DNA of 64,000 bases from Cognatitamlana sp035818475 (GTDB lineage Bacteria > Bacteroidota > Bacteroidia > Flavobacteriales > Flavobacteriaceae). The stretch covers positions 1,612,001 through 1,676,000 of the forward strand of contig NZ_JAYMGV010000001.1 of assembly GCF_035818475.1 (NCBI RefSeq), written 5' to 3'. The position numbers and the translations under genes are program-made. Shown in pieces: positions 8,488 to 17,015 of the stretch (positions are counted from its first letter, which is position 1; each line of letters begins with the position of its first letter). The notes beneath the pieces were generated by a model that was given only the letters and a program-made list of their open reading frames with translations, was not told the DNA's origin and did not search any database.

Positions 8488-9846
8488 ATGGAAAAGCGTA
8501 AATTAAGTTTTCTGCAAATCTGGAACATGAGTTTTGGATTTCTGGGAATTCAAATGGGGTTCGCCCTTCAAAATGCCAACGCAAGTAGAATACTTCAAAT
8601 TTTCGGAGCCGATGTTCACGAGTTGTCGTGGTTTTGGATAATAGCACCTTTAATGGGCTTAATTGTTCAGCCAATAATTGGCCACTATAGTGATAAAACA
8701 TGGAGTCGATTTGGCAGACGTAAGCCTTACTTTCTGGTTGGAGCTATTTTGGCATCTATAGGATTGGTGCTTATGCCTCAGGCGGATATGTTCATTGCCT
8801 TTTTGCCGGCCTTATGGGTTGGTGCGGGTATGCTCATGATTATGGATGCTTCGTTTAACATCGCAATGGAGCCTTTTAGAGCTTTAGTTGGAGATAATTT
8901 AAGAACTGATCAACGTACCTTAGGCTTTAGTGTGCAAACGGCACTTATTGGTTTTGGAGCGGTTATAGGGTCTTGGTTGCCCTATGCTTTAGCTAATTGG
9001 TTTGGTATGTCCAATGAAATTTCAGAAGGCGTAGTACCGGCTAATTTAGTGTTGTCATTTATTATTGGAGCGATTATCTTAATTATTTCAATTTTAGTTA
9101 CTGTAACAACAACTAAGGAGTATTCACCCGAAGAATTGGCAAGTTTTGAAGATGAACAGGCACATTCTGACGCTATGGAAAAAGATGACCCGGACCAAAA
9201 ATCCAGTTTATTGGACATCTTTGACGACTTTAAAAAAATGCCGACAACCATGCGCCAATTGAGCTGGGTACAATTCTTTTCCTGGTTTGGACTTTTTGGA
9301 ATGTGGGTATTTGCAACGCCGGCTATTGCACAACATACCTTTGGACTGTCATACACAGATAGTAGCAGTGCTATGTATCAGGATGCCGGTGATTGGGTAG
9401 GGATACTTTTTGGAGTTTATAATTTAATTTCTGCTTTTTATGCATTTGCACTTCCATACATAGCTAAAAGATTAGGGCGAAAAAAAACACATGCCGTGTC
9501 TTTGGTTATAGGAGGTTTAGGCCTGCTATCTATTTACATTATGCCGGATAAAAACTGGCTTATCGTTTCTATGATAGGAGTGGGTATAGCATGGGCTAGT
9601 ATTTTAGCTATGCCTTACGCTATATTGGCGGGTTCAATTTCACCAAAAAAGATGGGTGTTTATATGGGGATCTTCAATTTCTTTATTGTTATCCCTCAGA
9701 TAATTAATGCTTTAATTGGTGGGCCGCTTGTGAAATATGCCTATGATAACCATGCTGTATATGCTTTGGTTATGAGTGGTGTTAGTTTTTTAATCGCAGC
9801 AGCATTAGTGTTTAAGGTAAAAGATGTTGATGATGTTGTTCAATAG
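8488..9846 (+). CDS. MFS/GPH-type sugar:cation symporter (maltose transporter candidate)
   Basis: This 452-residue inner-membrane protein has about 12 hydrophobic helices and the sequence signature of the glycoside-pentoside-hexuronide/SLC45-like sugar symporters: SFGFLGIQMGFALQNANASR in helix 1, HYSDKTWSRFGRRKPYFLVG after helix 2, and a second RLGRKKTHAVSL loop at mid-protein. A charged loop between helices 6 and 7 (about residues 210-250) is normal. It is followed after 6 bp by pgmB and then GH65, a gene order typical of flavobacterial maltose uptake. It probably brings maltose from the periplasm into the cytoplasm with a proton. Its leader carries overlapping hairpins. The family is firm; the substrate is inferred. 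Confidence 0.88.
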   Translation: MEKRKLSFLQIWNMSFGFLGIQMGFALQNANASRILQIFGADVHELSWFWIIAPLMGLIVQPIIGHYSDKTWSRFGRRKPYFLVGAILASIGLVLMPQADMFIAFLPALWVGAGMLMIMDASFNIAMEPFRALVGDNLRTDQRTLGFSVQTALIGFGAVIGSWLPYALANWFGMSNEISEGVVPANLVLSFIIGAIILIISILVTVTTTKEYSPEELASFEDEQAHSDAMEKDDPDQKSSLLDIFDDFKKMPTTMRQLSWVQFFSWFGLFGMWVFATPAIAQHTFGLSYTDSSSAMYQDAGDWVGILFGVYNLISAFYAFALPYIAKRLGRKKTHAVSLVIGGLGLLSIYIMPDKNWLIVSMIGVGIAWASILAMPYAILAGSISPKKMGVYMGIFNFFIVIPQIINALIGGPLVKYAYDNHAVYALVMSGVSFLIAAALVFKVKDVDDVVQ

Positions 9847-9852
9847 TAATCA

Positions 9853-10551
9853 ATGAATAAAATAGGAGTAATATTTGATTTGGACGGTGTTATAGTGGAT
9901 ACCGCAAAGTATCATTTTTTAGCATGGAAAGACCTTGCTGATGAATTAGGTTTTGAGTTTACCGAAAAGCATAATGAGTTACTTAAAGGAGTAAGCAGGG
10001 TAAGGTCATTGGAAATTTTATTGGATATAGGAAATGTAGAGTTATCTGAAACTAAAAAACAAGACTATTTGATTAGCAAAAATGAAGTGTATCTGGGATA
10101 TATTACAAAAATGGGACCAGATGAAATCCTTCCGGGAGCTAATGCGCTTCTAAATACTTTAGATGCATTAGGGATTCAATATGTACTAGGATCGGCCAGT
10201 AAAAATGCACCGTTAATATTGAAGCAGGTGGGGTTGTATGAAAGATTTACAGGTATTGTAGATGGTAATAGTGTATCTCAGGCTAAGCCAGACCCGGAAG
10301 TCTTTTTAATTGGTGCTGAAAAACTGGGATTGGCACCGGAAAACTGTATTGTTTTTGAAGATGCTATAGCAGGAGTAGAAGCAGCTAACAGCGCTAATAT
10401 GACATCTGTTGGAATTGGGGATGAGGACATACTCCATGAAGCAGATTTTAATTTTAACAATTTAACTGAAATACCTAGTGATTTTTTCTTAAAGGTCATT
10501 TCAGAAAAAATATTGAAGAACGATGAACCAGGATTATATAAAACCAAATAA
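9853..10551 (+). CDS. pgmB: Beta-phosphoglucomutase (HAD superfamily)
   Basis: The 232-residue product converts beta-glucose-1-phosphate to glucose-6-phosphate, the step after inverting phosphorolysis of maltose. The HAD motif I FDLDGVIVDT carries the nucleophile Asp9 and acid/base Asp11, followed by the cap domain (KYHFLAWKDLADELGFEF, LLKGVSRVRSLEILLD). Motif II is LGSASKNAP (about residues 114-122), motif III includes KPDPEVFL, and motif IV is VFEDAIAGVEAA. Length and motifs match PgmB. Its 3' end overlaps the start of the GH65 gene by 29 bp, indicating tight co-expression with the phosphorylase that makes its substrate. Confidence 0.94.
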   Translation: MNKIGVIFDLDGVIVDTAKYHFLAWKDLADELGFEFTEKHNELLKGVSRVRSLEILLDIGNVELSETKKQDYLISKNEVYLGYITKMGPDEILPGANALLNTLDALGIQYVLGSASKNAPLILKQVGLYERFTGIVDGNSVSQAKPDPEVFLIGAEKLGLAPENCIVFEDAIAGVEAANSANMTSVGIGDEDILHEADFNFNNLTEIPSDFFLKVISEKILKNDEPGLYKTK

Positions 10552-12832
10552 TTGGTCAATCATTGAAGAAGGATTTGATACAAGTCGTGTTAAGGCCTCA
10601 GAAAGTTTGTTTAGTATCGGTAATGGAGCCATGGGGCAACGTGCCAATTTTGAAGAACAATATACAGGACAAACCTTTCAGGGGAACTATATTGCCGGAG
10701 TGTATTATCCGGATAAAACACGTGTGGGTTGGTGGAAAAACGGTTACCCCGAATATTTTGCAAAAGTACTTAATGCCCCTAATTGGATAGGAATAAATGT
10801 ATTGATTAACGGAGAGCATTTAGATTTAAATACCTGTACCAGTGTAGATGATTTTAGAAGGGAGCTTAATATGAAAGCTGGTTGGTTATCAAGAAGCTTT
10901 AAAGCAACCCTGGCCAGTGGTATACAGGTTGAGGTTAAAATAGTACGTTTTTTAAGCCTGGATTTAGATGAAGTTGGAGCGATAAATTATGAAATTACAC
11001 CGTTAAATCAGGATGCAGAAATTACCTTCGAACCATACCTGGACGCAGCTATTACTAACGAAGACTCTAATTGGGATGATAAGTTTTGGAACACTACAGG
11101 TGTAAGTTATGAAGGTCATCAGGCTTTTATTGAGGCGCATACCATGAAAACCGAATTCCATACCTGTTCGTTTATGGAATCCAAGGTATTTATAGAAGGG
11201 AACTCCGTTTTAATAAAACCAAATGTTAAAAAAGAAGACCTTTATATTGGTTTAAGTTACTCATATAATGTAAAGCAAAATCAAACATATGCCATTCATA
11301 AATATGGGGGGTATACGGTAGACAGATATCATGATAAGACTAAATTGATTGAAGCTGCAAAAGGGGTATTGAAAATTGCTACTCAAAAGGGATTTAATAC
11401 GTTATTGAAAGGACAGGCAAAAGCCTGGGGCAAAATCTGGAAGATGGCAGATATTACTATTGATGGTGATGTAAAAGCACAGCAAGGCATCCGCTTTAAT
11501 ATTTTCCAGTTAAATCAAACATATTTAGGTAGAGATTCCAGATTAAATATTGGGCCAAAAGGGTTTACAGGTGAGAAATATGGAGGAAGTACCTATTGGG
11601 ATACTGAGGCGTATTGCATACCATTTTATATGGCAACCAAAGATCAAAAGGTAGCAAGAACCCTTTTGGAATATCGCTATAATCACTTAGGGAAAGCCAT
11701 AGAAAATGCTGAAAAATTAGGATTTAATAATGGCGCAGCACTATACCCAATGGTTACCATGAATGGTGAAGAGTGCCATAACGAATGGGAAATTACTTTT
11801 GAAGAAATTCACCGTAACGGAGCCATTGCATTTGCTATATACAATTACTGCCGTTATACAGGAGATTATAGTTATATACCGGAAAAAGGCTTAGAAGTTT
11901 TAATAGGAATAGCACGTTTTTGGCAGCAGCGGGCAACATTTTCTAAAGATAAAAGTAAATATGTTATTCTAGGGGTAACAGGGCCTAACGAATACGAAAA
12001 CAATGTAAATAATAATTGGTATACTAATTATTTAGCACAGTGGTGTATTGATTATACCTTAGAACTTATTGAAAAAATTGAATCAGAGTTTCCTGAGGAC
12101 TTTTCAAGAATTGTAAAGAAAGTGAAGTTATCAAAAGCAGAGTTGGCCCTATGGAAAGCCGTTGCTGATAACATGTATTTCCCATATTCACAAAAGCATC
12201 ATGTGTTTTTACAGCAGGATGGCTTTTTAGATAAAGAACTTATAACCGTTAAAGACTTACCAAAGTCAGCAAGGCCCATAAATCAAAAATGGAGCTGGGA
12301 CAGGATCTTGCGCTCCCCGTATATCAAACAAGCAGATATTTTACAGGGGTTTTATTTCTTTGAAGATGATTTTACAGATGATGAGTTAAAACGTCATTTT
12401 GATTTCTACGAACCATTTACCGTGCATGAAAGTTCATTGTCTCCCTGTGTACATAGTATACAGGCCGCTAAACTTGACAGAATGGAGCAGGCGTATACCT
12501 TTTATTTACGAACCTCAAGATTAGACCTGGATGATTATAATCATGAAGTGCATGAAGGATTGCATATTACCTCAATGGCAGGTACCTGGATGAGTATAGT
12601 TGAAGGGTTTGGAGGGATGCGCATAAAAAAAGGTAAACTCTCATTTACGCCTAAGATACCAAAACAGTGGCAAGCCTATTCGTTTAAAATAAATTTTAGA
12701 GATCATATTATAAAAGTAAATGTTGCTCAAAATCAAACAAATTTTGAACTGGTAAAAGGAGATGATTTAGAAATACTCGTGAATGATGAACCTGTATTGC
12801 TTAAACAAAAGCAATTGCAAAAAGCAAACTAG
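10523..12832 (+). CDS. GH65 disaccharide phosphorylase, probably maltose phosphorylase
   Basis: This 769-residue cytoplasmic protein has the GH65 layout: an N-terminal beta-sandwich (about residues 1-250, with ESLFSIGNGAMGQRANFEE), an (alpha/alpha)6 barrel (about 290-680) and a small C-terminal beta-sheet domain. The barrel contains RDSRLNIGPKGFTGEKYGGS, WDTEAYCIPFY and the Glu-rich segment NGEECHNEWEITFEEIHRNG (residues 414-433) that holds the expected general acid. It likely splits maltose with phosphate into glucose and beta-glucose-1-phosphate, which the upstream PgmB isomerises. Other GH65 activities (trehalose, kojibiose or nigerose phosphorolysis) cannot be excluded, but the starch enzymes around it favour maltose. 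The start overlaps pgmB by 29 bp and is supported by the family-typical NWSIIEEGFD N-terminus. Confidence 0.9.
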   Translation: MNQDYIKPNNWSIIEEGFDTSRVKASESLFSIGNGAMGQRANFEEQYTGQTFQGNYIAGVYYPDKTRVGWWKNGYPEYFAKVLNAPNWIGINVLINGEHLDLNTCTSVDDFRRELNMKAGWLSRSFKATLASGIQVEVKIVRFLSLDLDEVGAINYEITPLNQDAEITFEPYLDAAITNEDSNWDDKFWNTTGVSYEGHQAFIEAHTMKTEFHTCSFMESKVFIEGNSVLIKPNVKKEDLYIGLSYSYNVKQNQTYAIHKYGGYTVDRYHDKTKLIEAAKGVLKIATQKGFNTLLKGQAKAWGKIWKMADITIDGDVKAQQGIRFNIFQLNQTYLGRDSRLNIGPKGFTGEKYGGSTYWDTEAYCIPFYMATKDQKVARTLLEYRYNHLGKAIENAEKLGFNNGAALYPMVTMNGEECHNEWEITFEEIHRNGAIAFAIYNYCRYTGDYSYIPEKGLEVLIGIARFWQQRATFSKDKSKYVILGVTGPNEYENNVNNNWYTNYLAQWCIDYTLELIEKIESEFPEDFSRIVKKVKLSKAELALWKAVADNMYFPYSQKHHVFLQQDGFLDKELITVKDLPKSARPINQKWSWDRILRSPYIKQADILQGFYFFEDDFTDDELKRHFDFYEPFTVHESSLSPCVHSIQAAKLDRMEQAYTFYLRTSRLDLDDYNHEVHEGLHITSMAGTWMSIVEGFGGMRIKKGKLSFTPKIPKQWQAYSFKINFRDHIIKVNVAQNQTNFELVKGDDLEILVNDEPVLLKQKQLQKAN

Positions 12833-12864
12833 TTTAGTTTCATAAATATTAATACTTAACAAAG

Positions 12865-14982
12865 ATGAAGTCCATATATATATTAACCTTAGCCGTTTTA
12901 TTTTCAACTTTAAATTTAGCGCATTCACAAGAATTAAAATCACCTAATGGTGAATTAATAATGCAATTTTCTTTAAGAAAAGATGGCACACCAACATATC
13001 AGCTATCTTATAAAAGTAACGCTATTATTAAAACCAGTAGTTTAGGTCTTGAATTGAAGGATGATGAAAAATCATTACATAATGATTTTTCTATTCTAAA
13101 AACCGAAGAATCAACTTTCGATGAGACCTGGGAACCGGTTTGGGGCGAGGTACAAAGCATTCGCAATCATTATAATGAATTAATGGTTAGCTTAAAACAA
13201 AATGAAACGGATAGAATTATCAATATTCGCTTTAGAATGTTTAACGAAGGATTAGGTTTTCGATATGAATTTCCAGAACAAAAAAACCTGGTGTATTTTG
13301 TAATTAAAGAAGAAAAGACACAGTTTGCCATGACAGGCGATCATACGGCATTTTGGATTCCTGGAGATTATGATACACAAGAATATGATTATACCGAATC
13401 TAAACTATCAGAGATCAAAGGGCTTTCAACAAAAGCGATGACTGAAAACTTATCTCAAAAATCGTTTTCACCCACTGGAGTTCAAACCTCATTAATGATG
13501 AAAACAGCTGATGATATATATATCAATTTACATGAAGCTGCATTGATCAATTATTCCTGTATGCATTTAAATTTGGATGATGAAAATATGATTTTTGAAT
13601 CGTGGTTAACTCCAGATGCAAACGGATATAAAGGGTATATGCAAGCCCCAGCAAATTCACCGTGGAGAACTATTATGGTAAGTGATGATGCACGTGATAT
13701 TTTAGCTTCAAAAATGACCTTGAATTTAAATGACCCATGTGAAATTGAAGATACCTCATGGATCAAACCGGTTAAATATATTGGTGTTTGGTGGGAAATG
13801 ATCACAGGTAAAAGTTCATGGTCTTATACCAATGAAGTATCTGCTGTACAATTAGGTGTAACAGATTATTCTAAATTAAAACCCAACGGAACACATGCTG
13901 CAAATAATACCAAGGTAAAACGATATATAGACTTTGCTTCAGAACATGGGTTTGATGCTGTTTTAGTTGAAGGCTGGAATGAAGGTTGGGAAGATTGGTA
14001 TGGACAACATAAAGATTATGTTTTTGATTTTGTAACACCATACCCAGATTTTGATGTAGACGAAATTCACGCTTATGCAAAATCTAAGGGTGTAAAAATG
14101 ATGATGCATCATGAAAGCTCAGCTTCAGTACGTAATTATGAACGTCATATGGACAAAGCGTACCAGTTTATGAAAGACAATGGATATGATGCTGTTAAAA
14201 GTGGTTATGTTGGTGATATATTACCACGAGGTGAGAACCATTATAATCAGTGGATAGTCAATCATTATCAATATGCCATAGAAAAAGCGGCTGACTATAA
14301 AATAATGGTTAATGCACATGAAGCGGTACGCCCTACGGGAATCTGTAGAACTTATCCTAACTTAATAGGAAACGAGTCAGCAAGAGGAACAGAATATCAG
14401 GCATTTGGAGGCTCAAAACCCAATCATGTTACCGTTTTACCATTTACAAGGTTAATAGGAGGGCCTATGGATTATACGCCAGGTATTTTTGAAATGGATA
14501 TCAGCAAGCTTAATCCGGATAATAATTCTCATGTAAATAGTACTATAGCAAATCAATTGGCTTTATATGTTACTATGTATAGCCCATTGCAAATGGCGGC
14601 CGATTTACCAGAACACTACGAGCAATTTATGGATGCGTTTCAATTTATAAAAGATGTAGCCATAGATTGGGATGAGAGTATATATTTAGAAGCCGAACCA
14701 GGATATTATATTACTGTGGCACGTAAAGAAAAAGGAACTGATAATTGGTTTATTGGTAATGTTAATGGTAATGAAGCAAGAACATCAAATATCAAATTAG
14801 ATTTCTTGGAAAAGGGCAAAAAATATGTGGCAACAATTTATGCAGATGCCAAAGATGCCCATTATAAAACTAACCCACAGGCCTATACAATTAAAACTAA
14901 AAAGGTGACCAGTAAATCTAAATTGTCACAACTATCTGTACCAGGCGGAGGATATGCCATAAGTATCAAGGAAGCTAAATAA
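12865..14982 (+). CDS. susB: GH97 alpha-glucosidase (SusB-like)
   Basis: The 705-residue product has a signal peptide ending near AHSQ and the GH97 three-domain layout: beta-super-sandwich (about 25-290), TIM barrel (about 290-600) and C-terminal beta-sandwich (about 610-705). The Glu residues of inverting GH97 enzymes are present: HHES (Glu417), AHEAVRPTG (Glu486) and GTEYQ (Glu510). These fit SusB residues 439, 508 and 532 at one constant offset of 22 (numbering from memory). The barrel also has WWEMITG and SPLQMAADLPE. It has no lipobox, so it is probably a soluble periplasmic enzyme that trims maltooligosaccharides to glucose or maltose. It lies 32 bp after GH65 and before the GH13 lipoproteins. 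Confidence 0.93.
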   Translation: MKSIYILTLAVLFSTLNLAHSQELKSPNGELIMQFSLRKDGTPTYQLSYKSNAIIKTSSLGLELKDDEKSLHNDFSILKTEESTFDETWEPVWGEVQSIRNHYNELMVSLKQNETDRIINIRFRMFNEGLGFRYEFPEQKNLVYFVIKEEKTQFAMTGDHTAFWIPGDYDTQEYDYTESKLSEIKGLSTKAMTENLSQKSFSPTGVQTSLMMKTADDIYINLHEAALINYSCMHLNLDDENMIFESWLTPDANGYKGYMQAPANSPWRTIMVSDDARDILASKMTLNLNDPCEIEDTSWIKPVKYIGVWWEMITGKSSWSYTNEVSAVQLGVTDYSKLKPNGTHAANNTKVKRYIDFASEHGFDAVLVEGWNEGWEDWYGQHKDYVFDFVTPYPDFDVDEIHAYAKSKGVKMMMHHESSASVRNYERHMDKAYQFMKDNGYDAVKSGYVGDILPRGENHYNQWIVNHYQYAIEKAADYKIMVNAHEAVRPTGICRTYPNLIGNESARGTEYQAFGGSKPNHVTVLPFTRLIGGPMDYTPGIFEMDISKLNPDNNSHVNSTIANQLALYVTMYSPLQMAADLPEHYEQFMDAFQFIKDVAIDWDESIYLEAEPGYYITVARKEKGTDNWFIGNVNGNEARTSNIKLDFLEKGKKYVATIYADAKDAHYKTNPQAYTIKTKKVTSKSKLSQLSVPGGGYAISIKEAK

Positions 14983-15035
14983 AAGAGAACTGCTTAAAGC
15001 TTTTTTGTGCTGTAATAAATTTAAAAAATAGAGTT

Positions 15036-17015
15036 ATGAATTATCATTTTAAAAGACAAACTAAAAGTAATCCGTTGTTTTTAATTGGACTACTATGTGT
15101 ATTAGCTTTAAATTTATCTTGTAAAAAACAGCAAGAAATGGCATCAGAAGAAGTAGAAGCTCAATCTTCAATAGCTGAAAAGCATGACATTTTACGTGTG
15201 GAACCACCAAATTGGTGGGTAGGTTTTAAAAATTCTACACTACAACTTTTGGTAAATCATCTTGAGATTTCAAAAACAACTCCTGAAATCTCATATCCGG
15301 GAATTACTGTAGAAAAAGTACATCAGGCAGATAGTCCAAACTACTTGTTTATAGACCTTAATATTGATGAAACAGCAAAAGCCGGTAAATTCAATATTGT
15401 TTTTAAGCAAGAAGGTAAGGAGGATTTGGTTTATACCTATGAGTTAAAATCAAGAGAAAAACCAGCTGAAGATTACATAGGTTTTGATAGTAGCGACGCT
15501 ATTTATCTAATAACACCTGATAGGTTTGCTAACGCAAACCCGGAAAATGATATTGTAGAAACCCTTAATGAAAAAACAATTGATAGAACAGATGGCTACG
15601 CACGCCATGGAGGGGATATTAGGGGTATTACAAATCATTTGGACTATATTGAAGATTTAGGTTTTACCGCAATTTGGCCTTGTCCGTTATTAACTAATGA
15701 TATGCCAAAAGGGTCCTATCATGGTTATGCTATGACAGATTTTTATGAAATAGACCCGCGTTTCGGAACCCTGGAAGATTACAATCAATTGTCCTCTAAA
15801 CTATCCGAAAAAGGGATGAAACTCATTATGGACCAGGTAGCAAATCATTGTGGTTTAGAACATTGGTGGATGAAAGATTTACCATTTAAGGATTGGGTAA
15901 ACCTTCAGGATAATTATGTGAAGCATAAAGCAAATTGGAATAATTCTACAAATATCAATACCAATCACAGAAGGACAACCAATCAAGATGCATATGCTTC
16001 TGAAATAGATAAAAATAGTATGACGCAAGGGTGGTTTGTTTCAGGAATGCCAGACTTAAACCAGCGTAATCCTTTTATGGCTAAATATTTAATTCAAAAT
16101 AGTATTTGGTGGATTGAAACATCACAATTGGGAGGGATTCGTCAGGATACGTATCCATATCCGGATAAAGATTTTATGAGCCGTTGGGCAGGTGAAATTA
16201 TGAACGAATACCCTAACTTCAATATTGTTGGCGAAGAGTGGTCTACTAATCCATTGTTAATTGCATATTGGCAGCAGGGACATCCAAACAAAGATGGTTA
16301 TAATTCCAATTTAAAATCACCAATGGATTTTGCAATGCAAGATAAAATTGTGAAAGGTTTAAATGAAGAAGAGGACTGGAGTACAGGGTTGATTGAAATT
16401 TATAGAAGTTTAGCTAATGATTTTGCTTACGTGAGTCCAAAAGATATTATGATTTTTCCGGATAATCATGATATGAGTCGCATTTTTACGCAGCTACACG
16501 GAGATATAGCTAATACAAAAATGGCATTAAGCTATATCTTGTTGTTACCACGTATTCCGCAAATATACTATGGTACAGAAATATTAATGCACGATTTTGA
16601 TAAACCGGGTGATCATGGAGTAATTCGCACCGATTTTCCCGGTGGATGGGCAGGGGATAAAGTCAATGCATTTAAAGGAGAAGGCTTAACAGCTGATCAA
16701 AAGGATATGCAGTCTTTTCTTAAGAAGGTTCTGAACTATAGAAAAACCAGTAAAGCCATCCATGAAGGTAAAACAATTCATTTTGCTCCGGAAAATGGTA
16801 TTTATGTGCTATTTAGAATACTTGAAGATGAAACGGTAGTTCATATAATGAATAAAAATGAAGCCCCGGTTAAATTAGATTTAGACCGATTTGAAGAGGT
16901 AGGCTTAACAGGTAAAACATTAAAGAATCTTATTACTTCATCTGAATTAGTTTGGGGAGAAGCTTTAGAATTATCTAAAAAAGGAAGTTTGGTTCTAACA
17001 ACAAAATTAGATTGA
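15036..17015 (+). CDS. susA: GH13 neopullulanase/cyclomaltodextrinase-like lipoprotein (SusA-like)
   Basis: The 659-residue protein has a lipoprotein signal with lipobox LNLSC, followed by lysines (KKQQE) instead of acidic residues, which favours a periplasm-facing anchor. Residues about 50-150 form an N-terminal Ig-like cyclomaltodextrinase domain (RVEPPNWWVGFKN). The GH13 barrel has region I MDQVANHCG, region II GGIRQDTYPY with nucleophile Asp371, region III IVGEEW with acid Glu400, and region IV FPDNHDM with Asp479. This resembles SusA of Bacteroides (subfamily 46). It is expected to hydrolyse alpha-1,4 bonds of maltodextrins or cyclodextrins in the periplasm. Its TGA stop overlaps the TTG start of the next gene, pointing to translational coupling. 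Confidence 0.92.
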   Translation: MNYHFKRQTKSNPLFLIGLLCVLALNLSCKKQQEMASEEVEAQSSIAEKHDILRVEPPNWWVGFKNSTLQLLVNHLEISKTTPEISYPGITVEKVHQADSPNYLFIDLNIDETAKAGKFNIVFKQEGKEDLVYTYELKSREKPAEDYIGFDSSDAIYLITPDRFANANPENDIVETLNEKTIDRTDGYARHGGDIRGITNHLDYIEDLGFTAIWPCPLLTNDMPKGSYHGYAMTDFYEIDPRFGTLEDYNQLSSKLSEKGMKLIMDQVANHCGLEHWWMKDLPFKDWVNLQDNYVKHKANWNNSTNINTNHRRTTNQDAYASEIDKNSMTQGWFVSGMPDLNQRNPFMAKYLIQNSIWWIETSQLGGIRQDTYPYPDKDFMSRWAGEIMNEYPNFNIVGEEWSTNPLLIAYWQQGHPNKDGYNSNLKSPMDFAMQDKIVKGLNEEEDWSTGLIEIYRSLANDFAYVSPKDIMIFPDNHDMSRIFTQLHGDIANTKMALSYILLLPRIPQIYYGTEILMHDFDKPGDHGVIRTDFPGGWAGDKVNAFKGEGLTADQKDMQSFLKKVLNYRKTSKAIHEGKTIHFAPENGIYVLFRILEDETVVHIMNKNEAPVKLDLDRFEEVGLTGKTLKNLITSSELVWGEALELSKKGSLVLTTKLD

